Below are positions 43,920-52,810 of a DNA stretch of 64,000 bases, one piece after another (position 1 is the stretch's first letter; the number at the start of each line of letters is the position of its first letter). The stretch is taken from assembly GCA_050010115.1 (NCBI GenBank), contig JBEKLQ010000007.1, positions 3,091 to 67,090 of the forward strand, given 5' to 3'. This DNA comes from JAKACA01 sp050010115 (lineage in GTDB: Bacteria; Actinomycetota; Acidimicrobiia; Acidimicrobiales; Bog-793). Position numbers and translations under genes: made by a program. The notes under the pieces were generated by a model that did not search any database, was not told the DNA's origin, and saw only the letters and a program-made list of their open reading frames with translations.

Positions 43920-44156
43920 ATGCCACACACCCTCGCAGCCCTCGTGAACCTGAACAACCCCGGGCACTACGTGCACTGGGGTGTCATCCAGATCTCAGTC
44001 GCCAACCTGATCGTGATCGCTCTGATGCTGGTGGTGTTGGTGCTCGCCCTGTTGCTGCCCTTCCCCCACCACGGCAAGGCAGCCACAGATGCGCGGGCCG
44101 TCCAACCGGAGCCCGGGACGCTCGACGAGCACTCAGATCGGGGGACCGAGCAATGA
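43920..44156 (+). CDS. Small single-TM protein of the cytochrome b module
   Basis: 78 aa: MPHTLAALVNLNNPGHYVHWGVIQIS, a TM helix at about 26-48 (LIVIALMLVVLVLALLLPF), then a short polar tail. ATG 43920 is preceded by AAAGGAGG. Its stop overlaps the cytochrome b ATG (ATGA). It is probably an accessory subunit. No family recognised. Confidence 0.75.
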   Translation: MPHTLAALVNLNNPGHYVHWGVIQISVANLIVIALMLVVLVLALLLPFPHHGKAATDARAVQPEPGTLDEHSDRGTEQ

Positions 44157-44971
44157 GCATCAGCGCTCCCACTGCGACACCACCGGAGACCGTCATTGCC
44201 CCGGAACCGCCCACTTGGACAGGGCGCCTGCGTTCCCGAGCGGTGGGCATGCTGCCACCCGAGAAGCTGCTTCCCGACCGGCAGCCCGCTTACGTCGCCT
44301 CGTGGATCTACATCTTCGGGGCCTTGACGCTGGCTGCGTTCGGCATCGTACTGCTCTCCGGCGCGGTGATCGCCATCAAGGGCCCTTCCTGGTACCACGT
44401 GTCGGGCCTGGGCCTGTACATGAACTCTCTCCACCTCTGGGGGACCGAGCTCTTCTTCTTCTTCATGGTCGTCCACCTGTGGGGCAAGTTCTTCATGGCC
44501 GCTTGGCGCGGTCGCCGGCGGGCCACGTGGATCACCGGCGTCCTGGCTTTCCTGACCTCGATCGGCACGGCGTTCACGGGGTACCTCTCGCAGCAGAACT
44601 TCGACTCTGAGTGGATCAGCACTCAGGCCAAGGACGGGATCAATGCCACCGGCGCTGGAGCGTTCTGGAACGTCTTGAACTTCGGCCAGATGCTGATGTG
44701 GCACATACTCCTGCTACCGCTCATCGTGGCGGTGATCGTGGGTCTGCATGTGTTGCAGGTCAGGCGTCACGGCGTGGTCCCGCCCTTTGCCGTCACGACG
44801 GCGGCGGGAAGCGCCACAAGCGGCTTCGCGGCAGAGCCGATCGCGGCAGAGCCGATCGCGGCAGAGCCGATCGCGGCAGAGCCGATCGCGGCAGAGCCGA
44901 TCGCGGCAGAGCCGATCGCGGCAGCCGACGAACCGGCGCCCGCACCCAGCCCGAGCGAGGAGGCACAGTGA
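44153..44971 (+). CDS. Cytochrome b N-terminal-domain protein (diheme)
   Basis: 272 aa with four main TM helices. Four His residues are placed as in bc/b6f cytochrome b: His94 and His108 (HLWGTELFFFFMVVH, 13 between) and His184 and His199 (HILLLPLIVAVIVGLH, 14 between), which would hold hemes bH and bL. The short loop GTAFTGYLSQQNF corresponds to the region after helix C. The C-terminus is a string of six AAEPI repeats. No Rieske protein or cytochrome c gene is adjacent. It overlaps both neighbours and is probably transcribed from element B. Confidence 0.85.
   Translation: MSISAPTATPPETVIAPEPPTWTGRLRSRAVGMLPPEKLLPDRQPAYVASWIYIFGALTLAAFGIVLLSGAVIAIKGPSWYHVSGLGLYMNSLHLWGTELFFFFMVVHLWGKFFMAAWRGRRRATWITGVLAFLTSIGTAFTGYLSQQNFDSEWISTQAKDGINATGAGAFWNVLNFGQMLMWHILLLPLIVAVIVGLHVLQVRRHGVVPPFAVTTAAGSATSGFAAEPIAAEPIAAEPIAAEPIAAEPIAAEPIAAADEPAPAPSPSEEAQ
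44828..44917 (+). repeat. 15-bp tandem repeat, six copies, in the cytochrome b tail
   Basis: GCGGCAGAGCCGATC repeated exactly from 44828 to 44917 with a partial seventh copy, encoding AAEPI units. Confidence 0.97.
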
Positions 44972-45915
44972 GCACCAAGCGCTTCAACCCGGACCGAGAC
45001 GTGGCCGAGTGGGAGGGCCCAACGGTCCGCTACGACCTGCTCAAAGAGGTCGCCACCTGTTTCGCCGTCGTCCTCGTGCTCGTGGTCGTGCTGGCGGGCG
45101 TCTTCTCCTCACCCGACGAACACGCCATCACGCTCAAGTCCTGGTCGCGAGCAGCTCCGACCGACTTCGTGCAGACCGCGATCACCGAGCTCGACGGGAC
45201 GAGCGGCACAGCCACGTATGGGCCGCCGTACAACACCACCGCCGGCGCCAGCCAGAAGATCGGGCCGATCTCGCTCGAGAGTCTCGCCGGCGCCCGGATC
45301 CCGCTCAACACAGCGGATGACTTCGTGGTCAATCCGCTCCGCACCCTGCCGAACAACCCCCGGCTCCAGGCAGCGCTGCAGAGCTTCCTGTCCGCCACCT
45401 CCAAGCAACAGGCGAGCTGGGAAGCTGCCTACGAGAAGGTGGCGCCGGCGGCGACCTTCAACGGTCAGCTGCAGGTGAAGACCGGGCCGTACGGCCCGGT
45501 CGGAGTCATGATGAGCCAGCTGCTCGCCATGGCGCGCAGCGGAGCGCTGGACGGTGCGCTGCTGGCGTCGCCGCAGCTGTACGGCACCGACTACACCAAG
45601 CCGCTCCTGTTCATCGCTGACGGCGGCTACATGGCGGACGTCGCCACCGCTCGGCACCTGTCGGGCGAGCAGTGGGGCATGATGAACGAGACCGGCAACT
45701 ACCCCGGTCAAGCGTGGCTGTGGCTCTACACGATGTGGTACCAAGTGCCGCCGATGAACAGCTCGGACAACGGCGACGCCGAGGTGTGGGCCCTCATGAT
45801 GCTGCTCACGCTGTTGCTCGCCCTCGTGCCGTTCATCCCCGGCGTTCGGTCGATCCCTCGCTGGACACGCGTCTACCGGTTGGTCTGGCGCCGCCACTAC
45901 CGTGCAGTGGAGTAG
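44968..45915 (+). CDS. Membrane protein with cytochrome b C-terminal-like end
   Basis: 315 aa. TM1 at about 27-47 (EVATCFAVVLVLVVVLAGVF), a large extracytoplasmic region (about 50-255) without Cys or heme motifs, then TM2 at about 270-290 (VWALMMLLTLLLALVPFIPG). The end, WYQVPPMNSSDNGDAEVWAL followed by FIPGVRSIPRWTRVYRLVWR, resembles the C-terminal (subunit IV-like) part of actinobacterial cytochrome b. With the previous gene this forms a split cytochrome b with an unusual insert. GTG 44968 overlaps the cytochrome b stop (GTGA). Confidence 0.7.
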   Translation: MSTKRFNPDRDVAEWEGPTVRYDLLKEVATCFAVVLVLVVVLAGVFSSPDEHAITLKSWSRAAPTDFVQTAITELDGTSGTATYGPPYNTTAGASQKIGPISLESLAGARIPLNTADDFVVNPLRTLPNNPRLQAALQSFLSATSKQQASWEAAYEKVAPAATFNGQLQVKTGPYGPVGVMMSQLLAMARSGALDGALLASPQLYGTDYTKPLLFIADGGYMADVATARHLSGEQWGMMNETGNYPGQAWLWLYTMWYQVPPMNSSDNGDAEVWALMMLLTLLLALVPFIPGVRSIPRWTRVYRLVWRRHYRAVE

Positions 45916-45954
45916 TCAGCCCCACTGCCAGTACGCGACACGAGGCGGTAGCCA

Positions 45955-46614
45955 ATGCTGAAGGTCTTTCTGCTTGACGACCATGAGGTGGTCCGTGCCG
46001 GGATCCGCGGGCTTCTCGAGGCCGAGGGCGAGATCGAGGTAGTCGGCGAGGCCGGCACGGCCGAAGAGGCGATCCGCCGGGTCCCGGCAGTTCGCCCGGA
46101 TGTGGCGGTCCTCGATGTGAGGCTGCCGGATGGCGATGGAGTCGAAGTCTGCCGGGAGCTCCGCAGCCGCATGCCGGAGCTTCGGTGCCTCATGCTGACC
46201 TCCTTCGCCGATGACGACGCTCTGTTCGCGGCGATCATGGGTGGCGCCTCCGGCTATGTGCTGAAACAGATCCGGGGAAGCGAGCTCGTCTCGTCCATCA
46301 TGCGCGTCGGACGGGGCGAGTCCCTCATCGACCCCGCTCTCATGAAGCGGGTGCTCGACCGCCTCCGCAGCGGCCCCGAGCAGGATGAGCGACTCGCTCG
46401 GCTGTCAGAGCAGGAGCGCAGGATCCTCAATCTGCTTGCCGAGGGCCTCACCAACCGCCAGATCGCCGAGCGGCTCTACCTGGCCGAGAAGACGGTCAAG
46501 AATTACGTGTCCAACCTGCTCACCAAGCTGGGAATGTCGAGACGGACCGAGGCGGCGGCGTTCGCGGCGCGGATCGCCGAGCGCCAGGCGGGCAAGCGTC
46601 CCGGGTTGGAGTAA
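45955..46614 (+). CDS. dosR: DosR/DevR-like NarL-family response regulator
   Basis: 219 aa. Receiver: LLDDHEVVRAGIRGLLEAE, phospho-acceptor Asp54 in AVLDVRLPDGDG, matching M. tuberculosis DosR Asp54. The LuxR-type helix-turn-helix LSEQERRILNLLAEGLTNRQ and AEKTVKNYVSNLLTKLGMSR reproduces the DosR recognition helix (KTVKNYVS) almost exactly, so the DNA target should be similar to a Dos box. It lies 39 bp after the cytochrome b module and may share its transcript. The kinase partner is probably the DosS-like protein encoded at 42532-43650. Confidence 0.9.
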   Translation: MLKVFLLDDHEVVRAGIRGLLEAEGEIEVVGEAGTAEEAIRRVPAVRPDVAVLDVRLPDGDGVEVCRELRSRMPELRCLMLTSFADDDALFAAIMGGASGYVLKQIRGSELVSSIMRVGRGESLIDPALMKRVLDRLRSGPEQDERLARLSEQERRILNLLAEGLTNRQIAERLYLAEKTVKNYVSNLLTKLGMSRRTEAAAFAARIAERQAGKRPGLE

Positions 46615-46615
46615 A

Positions 46616-46632
46616 GGCTTTCGGCCCTTGAG
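46616..46632 (+). promoter_or_regulatory. Dos-box-like element C (upstream of usp at 46687)
   Basis: GGCTTTCGGCCCTTGAG, immediately after the DosR-like stop, with a weaker half-site CTCGGCCCACAG at about 46644. 56 nt separate the core from ATG 46687. Confidence 0.65.
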
Positions 46633-46686
46633 CAACGGGTCGACTCGGCCCACAGTAAGTGGGAGACAACAAAGGAGATGGCCCGC

Positions 46687-47115
46687 ATGGAGGCTTTCAA
46701 GACCCTGCTAGTGGCAGTGGATCAGTCGGAGCAGTCGAACCGGGCAGTCGGCGCTGCCCGCGACCTCGCCGGCGTCTCCGGTGGGAGCGTGCGGCTGGTT
46801 CATGTGCGTGAGCAACAAGTAATTCGTGCGAAAGGGGGCGGGATCTTCGACGTGGAAGAGCCTGAGGACGTCGACCAGCTGCTGAAGGAAGACATCGCCG
46901 TGTTGAAGGAGGCTGGCATCTCAGTCTCCGCCGAGCTCCGTCACGCTCAGCTCGGTGGCGCAGCGAGCCAGATCATCGCGGCGGCCAAGGAGTCGTCAGC
47001 CGACGTCATCGTGATGGGGTCTCGTGGGCGCTCCGAGCTGGCGGCGCTGCTGCTCGGTAGCACTGCGTACAAGGTCCTCCACCTCGCAGACTGCCCCGTG
47101 CTCGTCGTCCACTGA
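46687..47115 (+). CDS. Universal stress protein (UspA family)
   Basis: 142 aa. FKTLLVAVDQSEQSNRAV and VIVMGSRGRSELAALLLGSTAYKVLHLADCPVLVV (complete ATP-site pattern). It is closest in sequence to the Usp at 38172 (shared KVLHL-PVLVV ending). ATG 46687 is taken because AAGGAG overlaps the other ATG at 46678. Confidence 0.9.
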   Translation: MEAFKTLLVAVDQSEQSNRAVGAARDLAGVSGGSVRLVHVREQQVIRAKGGGIFDVEEPEDVDQLLKEDIAVLKEAGISVSAELRHAQLGGAASQIIAAAKESSADVIVMGSRGRSELAALLLGSTAYKVLHLADCPVLVVH

Positions 47116-47246
47116 CACGCCGGTCCATCGCCACGTCACGCCCGGCAACTCGCGACGCAGCCCTGCCACGAGAGCACGGAGGCCCTGAGTCGCCACTACG
47201 GCATCCGCGTCCCCGCAGATAAGGACGGTGGGTGCCTGTCCGGACA

Positions 47247-47247
<1 letters not shown>
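46996..47247 (-). CDS. Possible small protein coupled to the TorD-type chaperone gene
   Basis: 83 aa if translated: MSGQAPTVLICGDADAVVAT then QGLRALVAGLRRELPGVTWRW in the unique part. ATG 47247 overlaps the TorD stop (TGATG). The last third is antisense to the usp 3' end, so the gene may be truncated or not real. No family recognised. Confidence 0.3.
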
Positions 47248-47975
<728 letters not shown>

Positions 47976-48185
47976 GACGTTGCCTCCCCGGCTTCACTGC
48001 CAACTTCTGCCGAAGGGACGGCTAGGACAGTGCTGGACACGGGCCCCATCACCAAGCGCCTTGGCGCCTGCTGCATGCTCGTCATACCGGCAGTCAACCG
48101 TGTTCCACTGGGCTGCCCTAGAGGCGAAATGCCCTTGTGCGCCGGGTGAAAGGTCAGGTGTTGTCCTGCTTGGGGGAGCGGATCA

Positions 48186-48208
48186 GAGCCGAAAGGCCCT
48201 AGGCCCGT
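48186..48208 (+). promoter_or_regulatory. Dos-box-like element E (upstream of PPOX-like gene)
   Basis: GAGCCGAAAGGCCCTAGGCC. The minus strand reads CTTTCGGCTC, a one-base variant of the TTTCGGCCC core, and the plus strand has AAAGGCCCTAGG. It ends about 27 nt before ATG 48235. A further GCCGAAGGGACGGC string lies near 48014 facing the TorD-type gene. Otherwise nothing recognised in the 259-bp divergent gap. Confidence 0.5.
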
Positions 48209-48234
48209 CTGCGCCGGATCGGCACCATGAGTTG

Positions 48235-48720
48235 ATGGGCGCGCCGGAACCCGAATGGCCCGATCAACGCGGCTCGATCGTGCTGTCACTGGCGGAGTGC
48301 CACCGGTTGCTGGTCGCGATGGCCGGCGGTGTCGGACGCCTCGGCTTGGTCATCGACGGCATGCCCATCGTGCTCCCGTTCAGCTACGCACTCCTCGACG
48401 ACGAGGTTCTCTTGCGTCTCGGCCCGGGCACCACACTCGATGCCGTGCTCCGCGAGCCGCCGGTCGCCTTCGAGATCGACCAGGTGGACCATCGCCCTCC
48501 CTCGGCACCCGAGGCATGGAGCGTTCTCGTCCACGGAACGGCGCAGGTGGTGCGCGACCCTCTCGTCCTGGAGCAGGCCGCCGCCTCCGGCCTCACTCCC
48601 CTCGTGAACCAGCCGGGCGCGGTGTACGTTCTCGTCCGGACCGGCGTTGTCTCGGGGCGACGCTTCCCGGTCGGCGCGCTCGCTCGGTTCAGTTTCAGCA
48701 CCGGCACTCAATCAACGTAG
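48235..48720 (+). CDS. Pyridoxamine 5'-phosphate oxidase-like flavin-binding protein
   Basis: 161 aa split-barrel. LSLAECHRLLVAMAGGVGRLGLVIDGMPIVLPFSYALLDDEVLLRL is the start of the FMN-binding barrel; VAFEIDQVDHR and WSVLVHGTAQVV follow, typical of the PPOX/nitroimidazole-reductase-like family (PF12900 type). Such proteins belong to DosR regulons in mycobacteria. ATG 48235 has no clear ribosome-binding site, so TTG 48232 is possible. A universal stress gene follows after 9 bp. Confidence 0.8.
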   Translation: MGAPEPEWPDQRGSIVLSLAECHRLLVAMAGGVGRLGLVIDGMPIVLPFSYALLDDEVLLRLGPGTTLDAVLREPPVAFEIDQVDHRPPSAPEAWSVLVHGTAQVVRDPLVLEQAAASGLTPLVNQPGAVYVLVRTGVVSGRRFPVGALARFSFSTGTQST

Positions 48721-48729
48721 GTGGACAAG

Positions 48730-49200
48730 ATGACTGATTCACCGTCACAACAAGCACGCAGGATCGTGGTGGGCGTCGACAGCTCGGACCCATCGAAGGC
48801 GGCTTTGGCCTGGGCCGCTCGGCAAGCCGAGCTGACGCATGCTCCGCTCGAGGTCGTGTGGGCTTGGGAGTTCCCTCCGATGTACGGCTTCGCCATCGGC
48901 TACCCGGACGGGGTGGAGCTAGCCGAGGATGCCCAGAACCAACTCTCGAAGGTGACCGCCGAGGTGCTTGGAGACGAGCCGGCCGTCGAGGTCATTGAGA
49001 CGGTCGTCGAAGGTCATCCGGCGCTCGTCCTCCAGGACCTCTCCGCAGATGCGGCCCTCCTCGTCGTCGGCTGCCGCGGGCTGGGTGCCTTCCGGGGGAT
49101 GCTGCTCGGCTCGGTGAGCTCGTTCCTGGCAACCCATGCACGGTGCCCGGTCCTCATCGTGCACGGCCCTCGAGCCCACGAGGCGAAGCCGGCGTCCTGA
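48730..49200 (+). CDS. Universal stress protein (UspA family)
   Basis: 156 aa. RRIVVGVDSSDPSKAALAWAARQA at strand 1 and LLVVGCRGLGAFRGMLLGSVSSFLATHARCPVLIV, with the ATP-site pattern complete. ATG 48730 is preferred to GTG 48721 because AGGTGG lies five bases before it. Probably co-transcribed with the PPOX-like gene. Confidence 0.9.
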   Translation: MTDSPSQQARRIVVGVDSSDPSKAALAWAARQAELTHAPLEVVWAWEFPPMYGFAIGYPDGVELAEDAQNQLSKVTAEVLGDEPAVEVIETVVEGHPALVLQDLSADAALLVVGCRGLGAFRGMLLGSVSSFLATHARCPVLIVHGPRAHEAKPAS

Positions 49201-49209
49201 GCGGGCCCT

Positions 49210-50274
49210 TCAACCCGGGAAGGCACCGCCCACCAGGACCGCGGCACCGTTCACACGATCGTGCGCAAGGTCGCGAAGCGCCTCGTTCGCCTGCTCGAGC
49301 GCGTACGGGGTGGTCGTCACCCGGATCCCGATCTGAGCCGCAAGGGCAAGGAACTGCTCGCCGTCGGACCGCGTGTTGGCCGTGACACTGCGAACCGTCC
49401 TTTCTTCGAACAGGTGACGCTCATAGTTGAGCGTCGGGATGTCGCTCAAATGGATTCCTGCGATCGCCAGCGTCCCGCCGCGGTCGAGGGCCGACAGGCA
49501 GACCGGCACGAGGTCGCCCACGGGGGCGAACAGGATCGCCGCGTCGAGCGGTTCGGGCGGCGAGCCGTAAGCATCGCCGGCGCTGGCAGCACCAAGCTCG
49601 AGGGCGAGGGCTTGGGCTTCGGCTGCACGAGTGAGCACGTGCACCGTGGCCCCCTCGGCGAGCGCGATCTGAGCGGTCAGGTGCGCTGAGGCGCCGAAGC
49701 CGTAGATGCCGAGCCGACCGCCTGGGGCCAGCTCCGACCGCCGCAAGGCCCGGTAGCCGATGATCCCTGCGCACAGCAGCGGCGCCACGGTCACGTCGTC
49801 GAACGCCTCGGGCAGTGCGTAGGCATAGTCCTCGTCGGCCAGCGCGTACTCGGCGTATCCGCCGTCACGATCCCAGCCCGTGAAGCTGGGGGCCAAGCAA
49901 AGGTTCTCGCGTCCCTCGGTGCAGAAGCGGCACGTCCCGCATGTGTGCGCGAGCCATGCTACGCCGATCCGGTCTCCAACGCTGAACTTGCCCTTCGTCT
50001 GTGACCCGAGGCGATCAACGACACCGACGATCTCGTGGCCGGGCACGGTCAGCGGGCGTTTCGGATCCAGGTCGCCCTCGGCGAGATGAAGGTCCGTGCG
50101 GCACACGCCGCAGGCGAGGACGCGCACGCGCACCTGTCCCTCACCGGGGACCGGCAGCGGACGGTCGAGCGGGCGGAGTGGATGCGAGTCGATCGGCCCC
50201 GGCCGATCGACTGCGAACGCGCGCATCGTCTGGGGTGCCGTCCCGTCGGGCGTGTGCGCAGTCGGCATGTCCAT
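49210..50274 (-). CDS. Zinc-dependent alcohol dehydrogenase
   Basis: 354 aa MDR enzyme. Catalytic zinc ligands are in ACGVCRTDLHLAEGD (Cys) and VPGHEIVG (His-Glu); structural zinc Cys4 is CGTCRFCTEGRENLC. The cofactor loop is GRLGIYGFGASAHLTAQIA (GxGxxA variant). Resembles the AdhA-type propanol-preferring enzymes, including the actinobacterial group in some DosR regulons. ATG 50274 overlaps the stop of the upstream hydroxyacid dehydrogenase gene (TGATG), so the two form one unit. Confidence 0.88.
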   Translation of the reverse strand: MDMPTAHTPDGTAPQTMRAFAVDRPGPIDSHPLRPLDRPLPVPGEGQVRVRVLACGVCRTDLHLAEGDLDPKRPLTVPGHEIVGVVDRLGSQTKGKFSVGDRIGVAWLAHTCGTCRFCTEGRENLCLAPSFTGWDRDGGYAEYALADEDYAYALPEAFDDVTVAPLLCAGIIGYRALRRSELAPGGRLGIYGFGASAHLTAQIALAEGATVHVLTRAAEAQALALELGAASAGDAYGSPPEPLDAAILFAPVGDLVPVCLSALDRGGTLAIAGIHLSDIPTLNYERHLFEERTVRSVTANTRSDGEQFLALAAQIGIRVTTTPYALEQANEALRDLAHDRVNGAAVLVGGAFPG

Positions 50275-51269
50275 CAGGCTCCCGGGACTTCCGTCCCGAC
50301 AAGAACCTCAGGGTTCAGCAACGTCGCTGGTCGCTCGCCCACGAGGGCGGCGATCACGTTCTCGGCCGCCAACAGCCCCATAGCCGTCCGCGACCCCACC
50401 GTGGCGCTTCCGAGGTGAGGCGCCAGCACCACTCGTTCGTGTACCAGCAAGCGAGGCTCAATGTCCGGTTCGTGCTCGTAGACGTCGAGGCCTGCGGCGA
50501 AGATCACGCCGGCATCAAGCGCCTCGGCCAGGGCTGCTTCATCCACCACCGGCCCACGGGCGGTGTTGACGAGCACCGCCGTCGGCTTCATCAGCCGCAG
50601 GCGCTCAGCCGAGATCAGGTGGCGCGTCTCCGGGCTCAAGTTGACGTGCAGGCTGACGAAGTCCGACGTCGCCAGCAGATCATCCAACGACACGGATTCG
50701 GCACCCTCGAGCGCGGCGCCCGGAGCCACCAAAGCGTCATGGACGAGGACCCGCATGCCAAAACCAGCCGCCCGGCGTGCCACAGCCCGGCCGATTCGCC
50801 CGAATCCCACGATCCCGAGCGTGGCCCCGAAGACATCCTGACCGAGCATCATCTCCGGTCCCCAGATCCACGGCCGGCGCGACCGCAGCAACCGGTCCCC
50901 CTCCGCCACTCGGCGGGCTGCCGCTGTCAGCAACGCCCACGCCATGTCAGCCGTCGCCTCGGTCAGTACATCGGGCGTGTTCGTCACCATCACGCCTCGC
51001 CGAGTGCACGCGCCGATGTCGATGTTGTCCACGCCGACGGCGTAGTTGGCGACGATGACGAGTTGCTCACCGGCAGCATCGAGCAACTCGTCGTCCACTC
51101 GCTCGGTGAGGAGCGTGAGCAGGCCGAGCTTGCCCGCAGCCTGTGCGAGAAGGAGGTTCCGGGGGATGACCGACGCCTCGGGCCAGAGTGTCAGGTCGCA
51201 CTCCTCCTCCAGCCGCTCCATCGCCGGCGCCGGGAGCCTCCGGGTCACGAGCACCGGGGGGCGGGCCAT
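50274..51269 (-). CDS. D-isomer-specific 2-hydroxyacid dehydrogenase (glyoxylate/hydroxypyruvate reductase type)
   Basis: 331 aa. The Rossmann loop is LGIVGFGRIGRAVARRA. The catalytic set is Arg in NTARGPVVDE, Glu in DVYEHEPDIEP and His in APHLGSATVGSR, complete. The AVGVDNIDIGACTRRG segment is typical of the GyaR/GhrB glyoxylate-reductase branch. ATG 51269, divergent from the glycerate kinase gene (106 bp between starts). The product of such a reductase, glycerate, is the substrate of that kinase. Confidence 0.9.
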   Translation of the reverse strand: MARPPVLVTRRLPAPAMERLEEECDLTLWPEASVIPRNLLLAQAAGKLGLLTLLTERVDDELLDAAGEQLVIVANYAVGVDNIDIGACTRRGVMVTNTPDVLTEATADMAWALLTAAARRVAEGDRLLRSRRPWIWGPEMMLGQDVFGATLGIVGFGRIGRAVARRAAGFGMRVLVHDALVAPGAALEGAESVSLDDLLATSDFVSLHVNLSPETRHLISAERLRLMKPTAVLVNTARGPVVDEAALAEALDAGVIFAAGLDVYEHEPDIEPRLLVHERVVLAPHLGSATVGSRTAMGLLAAENVIAALVGERPATLLNPEVLVGTEVPGA

Positions 51270-51375
51270 GTGGGCACGTTACCGCTGGCACCCGTGCGTG
51301 GAGCAGGCGCAGGTCCCGTCCTCTCGGGACCTGCGGCGCCACTGGAGCCGGCGCCCGTCGGCAACAATCACACTG

Positions 51376-52491
51376 ATGCGCGTGCTCGTCGCTCCCGACG
51401 GCTTCAAGGGCAGCCTGACCGCCGCCGAAGCGGCCGCCGCCATGACGGCCGGGTGGCTGGCCGGCGCTCCCGCCGCCGAGCTCGAGCAGGTGGCGCTGTC
51501 GGATGGCGGGCCCGGGTTCCTCGATGCCGTCGCCGCATCCATCGGAGGGCGAAGAGTCGACGTCACAGCGAGGGACCCCTTCGGCCAGCCCGTCGGTGCA
51601 CAGGTGCTGCTCGACGGCACGACCGCCTATGTGGAGTCGGCTCAGGCCTGCGGGCTCCTGCTGGTGGATCCGGTACTACGCCGCCCCGAGCTCGCGTCAA
51701 CTGCGGGCGTCGCTGACCTCATCGCAGCCGTGGTGGGCGCGGGAGCGACGAGAGTCGTCGTCGGCCTCGGCGGATCTGCAACGAACGACGGTGGGGCGGG
51801 GCTCCTCGACGGCGCCGGCATCGGGCTGCGAGACGGCGACGACCGACCCCTCCTACCCGTCCCGGCTCGCCTCGGGGACCTCGACCACCTCGAGATCGCC
51901 TACGCCTGGCCCGCGATCGGCCTCGTCGCCGCTTCCGACGTCGACAACCCGCTTCTCGGCGCGGAAGGTGCAACGGCTGTCTACGGACCACAGAAGGGCG
52001 TGCACCCCGAGGACGTCGGGCCCCTGGACGCCACCCTCGCCCACCTCGTTGAGGTCGTGGCACGCGAGGTGCCCGGTGCCGCCGGCCTCGAGCACCAGCC
52101 CGGTGCCGGTGCCGCCGGCGGCCTCGGCTACGGCCTGTTCGTGCTCGGCGCCCGGCGGCGGAGCGGCATCGACCTCGTGCTCGAGGTGACGCATCTCGCC
52201 GATCGGATCGCCCGAGCCGACCTCGTGCTCACCGGAGAGGGCTCGTTCGACCAGCAGTCGCTTCATGGCAAGGTGGTCGCTGGTGTGGCCCGCCTGGCAC
52301 GGGCGACGGGGACCCCCTGCATCGTGCTCGCTGGCCGGGTGACACTGCCGCCTTCCGAGCTCCAAGCCGCAGGCATCGCGGCGGCCTACTCGGCGTCGGA
52401 GGAGGCCGGTTCCGAAGCGGCCTCGATCGCCGAGCCTGCTCGATACTTAAGCGGGCTCGCGGCTCGCGTCTCCCGGCTCGTCCGGGCATGA
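51376..52491 (+). CDS. glxK: Glycerate kinase (GlxK family)
   Basis: 371 aa, standard length for the GK-II-like bacterial glycerate kinase. MRVLVAPDGFKGSLTAAEAA, ALSDGGPGFLDAV, VVGLGGSATNDGGAGLLDG and LVLTGEGSFDQQSLHGKV are the family motifs, all intact (DGG replaces the usual DGGEGT as DGGPGF). It phosphorylates D-glycerate to 2-phosphoglycerate. Divergent from the hydroxyacid dehydrogenase; together they could channel glyoxylate or hydroxypyruvate into glycolysis. Confidence 0.92.
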   Translation: MRVLVAPDGFKGSLTAAEAAAAMTAGWLAGAPAAELEQVALSDGGPGFLDAVAASIGGRRVDVTARDPFGQPVGAQVLLDGTTAYVESAQACGLLLVDPVLRRPELASTAGVADLIAAVVGAGATRVVVGLGGSATNDGGAGLLDGAGIGLRDGDDRPLLPVPARLGDLDHLEIAYAWPAIGLVAASDVDNPLLGAEGATAVYGPQKGVHPEDVGPLDATLAHLVEVVAREVPGAAGLEHQPGAGAAGGLGYGLFVLGARRRSGIDLVLEVTHLADRIARADLVLTGEGSFDQQSLHGKVVAGVARLARATGTPCIVLAGRVTLPPSELQAAGIAAAYSASEEAGSEAASIAEPARYLSGLAARVSRLVRA

Positions 52492-52527
52492 CTGCCCGCG
52501 CCTCCGAGCAGGCTGGCTGCATGACCG

Positions 52528-52545
52528 GTGACTTTCGACTCTAGT
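52528..52545 (+). promoter_or_regulatory. Possible Dos-box-like element F
   Basis: GTGACTTTCGACTCTAGT shares ACTTTCG and CTAG with the Dos-type consensus but lacks the GGCCC core. Upstream of the frameshifted small gene and gdhA. Confidence 0.25.
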
Positions 52546-52577
52546 AAGCCCAGGTGGAGGCGCTGCATGATGGGTAC

Positions 52578-52810
52578 ATGAGTTCTGCGAACCGGATCGC
52601 CGGCGTAACGCTGGTGAGCCGCATGGATTGCCCCGGCACGGAGTCTGCCTTCGCCACCCAAGCCCAAGCCCCCGAAGCCGAGGGCAAGCGTGTCAACCAC
52701 CTCGAGGTCGGTGAGCCAACTGGATCGAGAACCTCAAGGCGGCAATCGATGCCATCAGGGCGGTCGTCGCAGATCTGTCATCGGAAAGAAAGGAAGTGGT
52801 GGTGAAGTGA
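52578..52810 (+). pseudogene. Frameshifted small gene leading into gdhA
   Basis: ATG 52578 reads MSSANRIAGVTLVSRMD and on to GKRVNHLEVGEP. One base out of frame, coding-like sequence continues as NWIENLKAAIDAIRAVVADL then SSERKEVVVK and stops at 52810 with a GTGA overlap onto the gdhA start. A single missing base near 52716-52718 would join both parts. It could also be a sequencing error. Function unknown. Confidence 0.35.

Noticed and set aside
44828..44917. Minisatellite or CRISPR-like array
   Set aside because: Repeats are contiguous, in frame and encode AAEPI units of a protein tail.
46644..46655. CTCGGCCCACAG as a separate Dos box
   Set aside because: Only a half-site next to element C; listed with C rather than alone.
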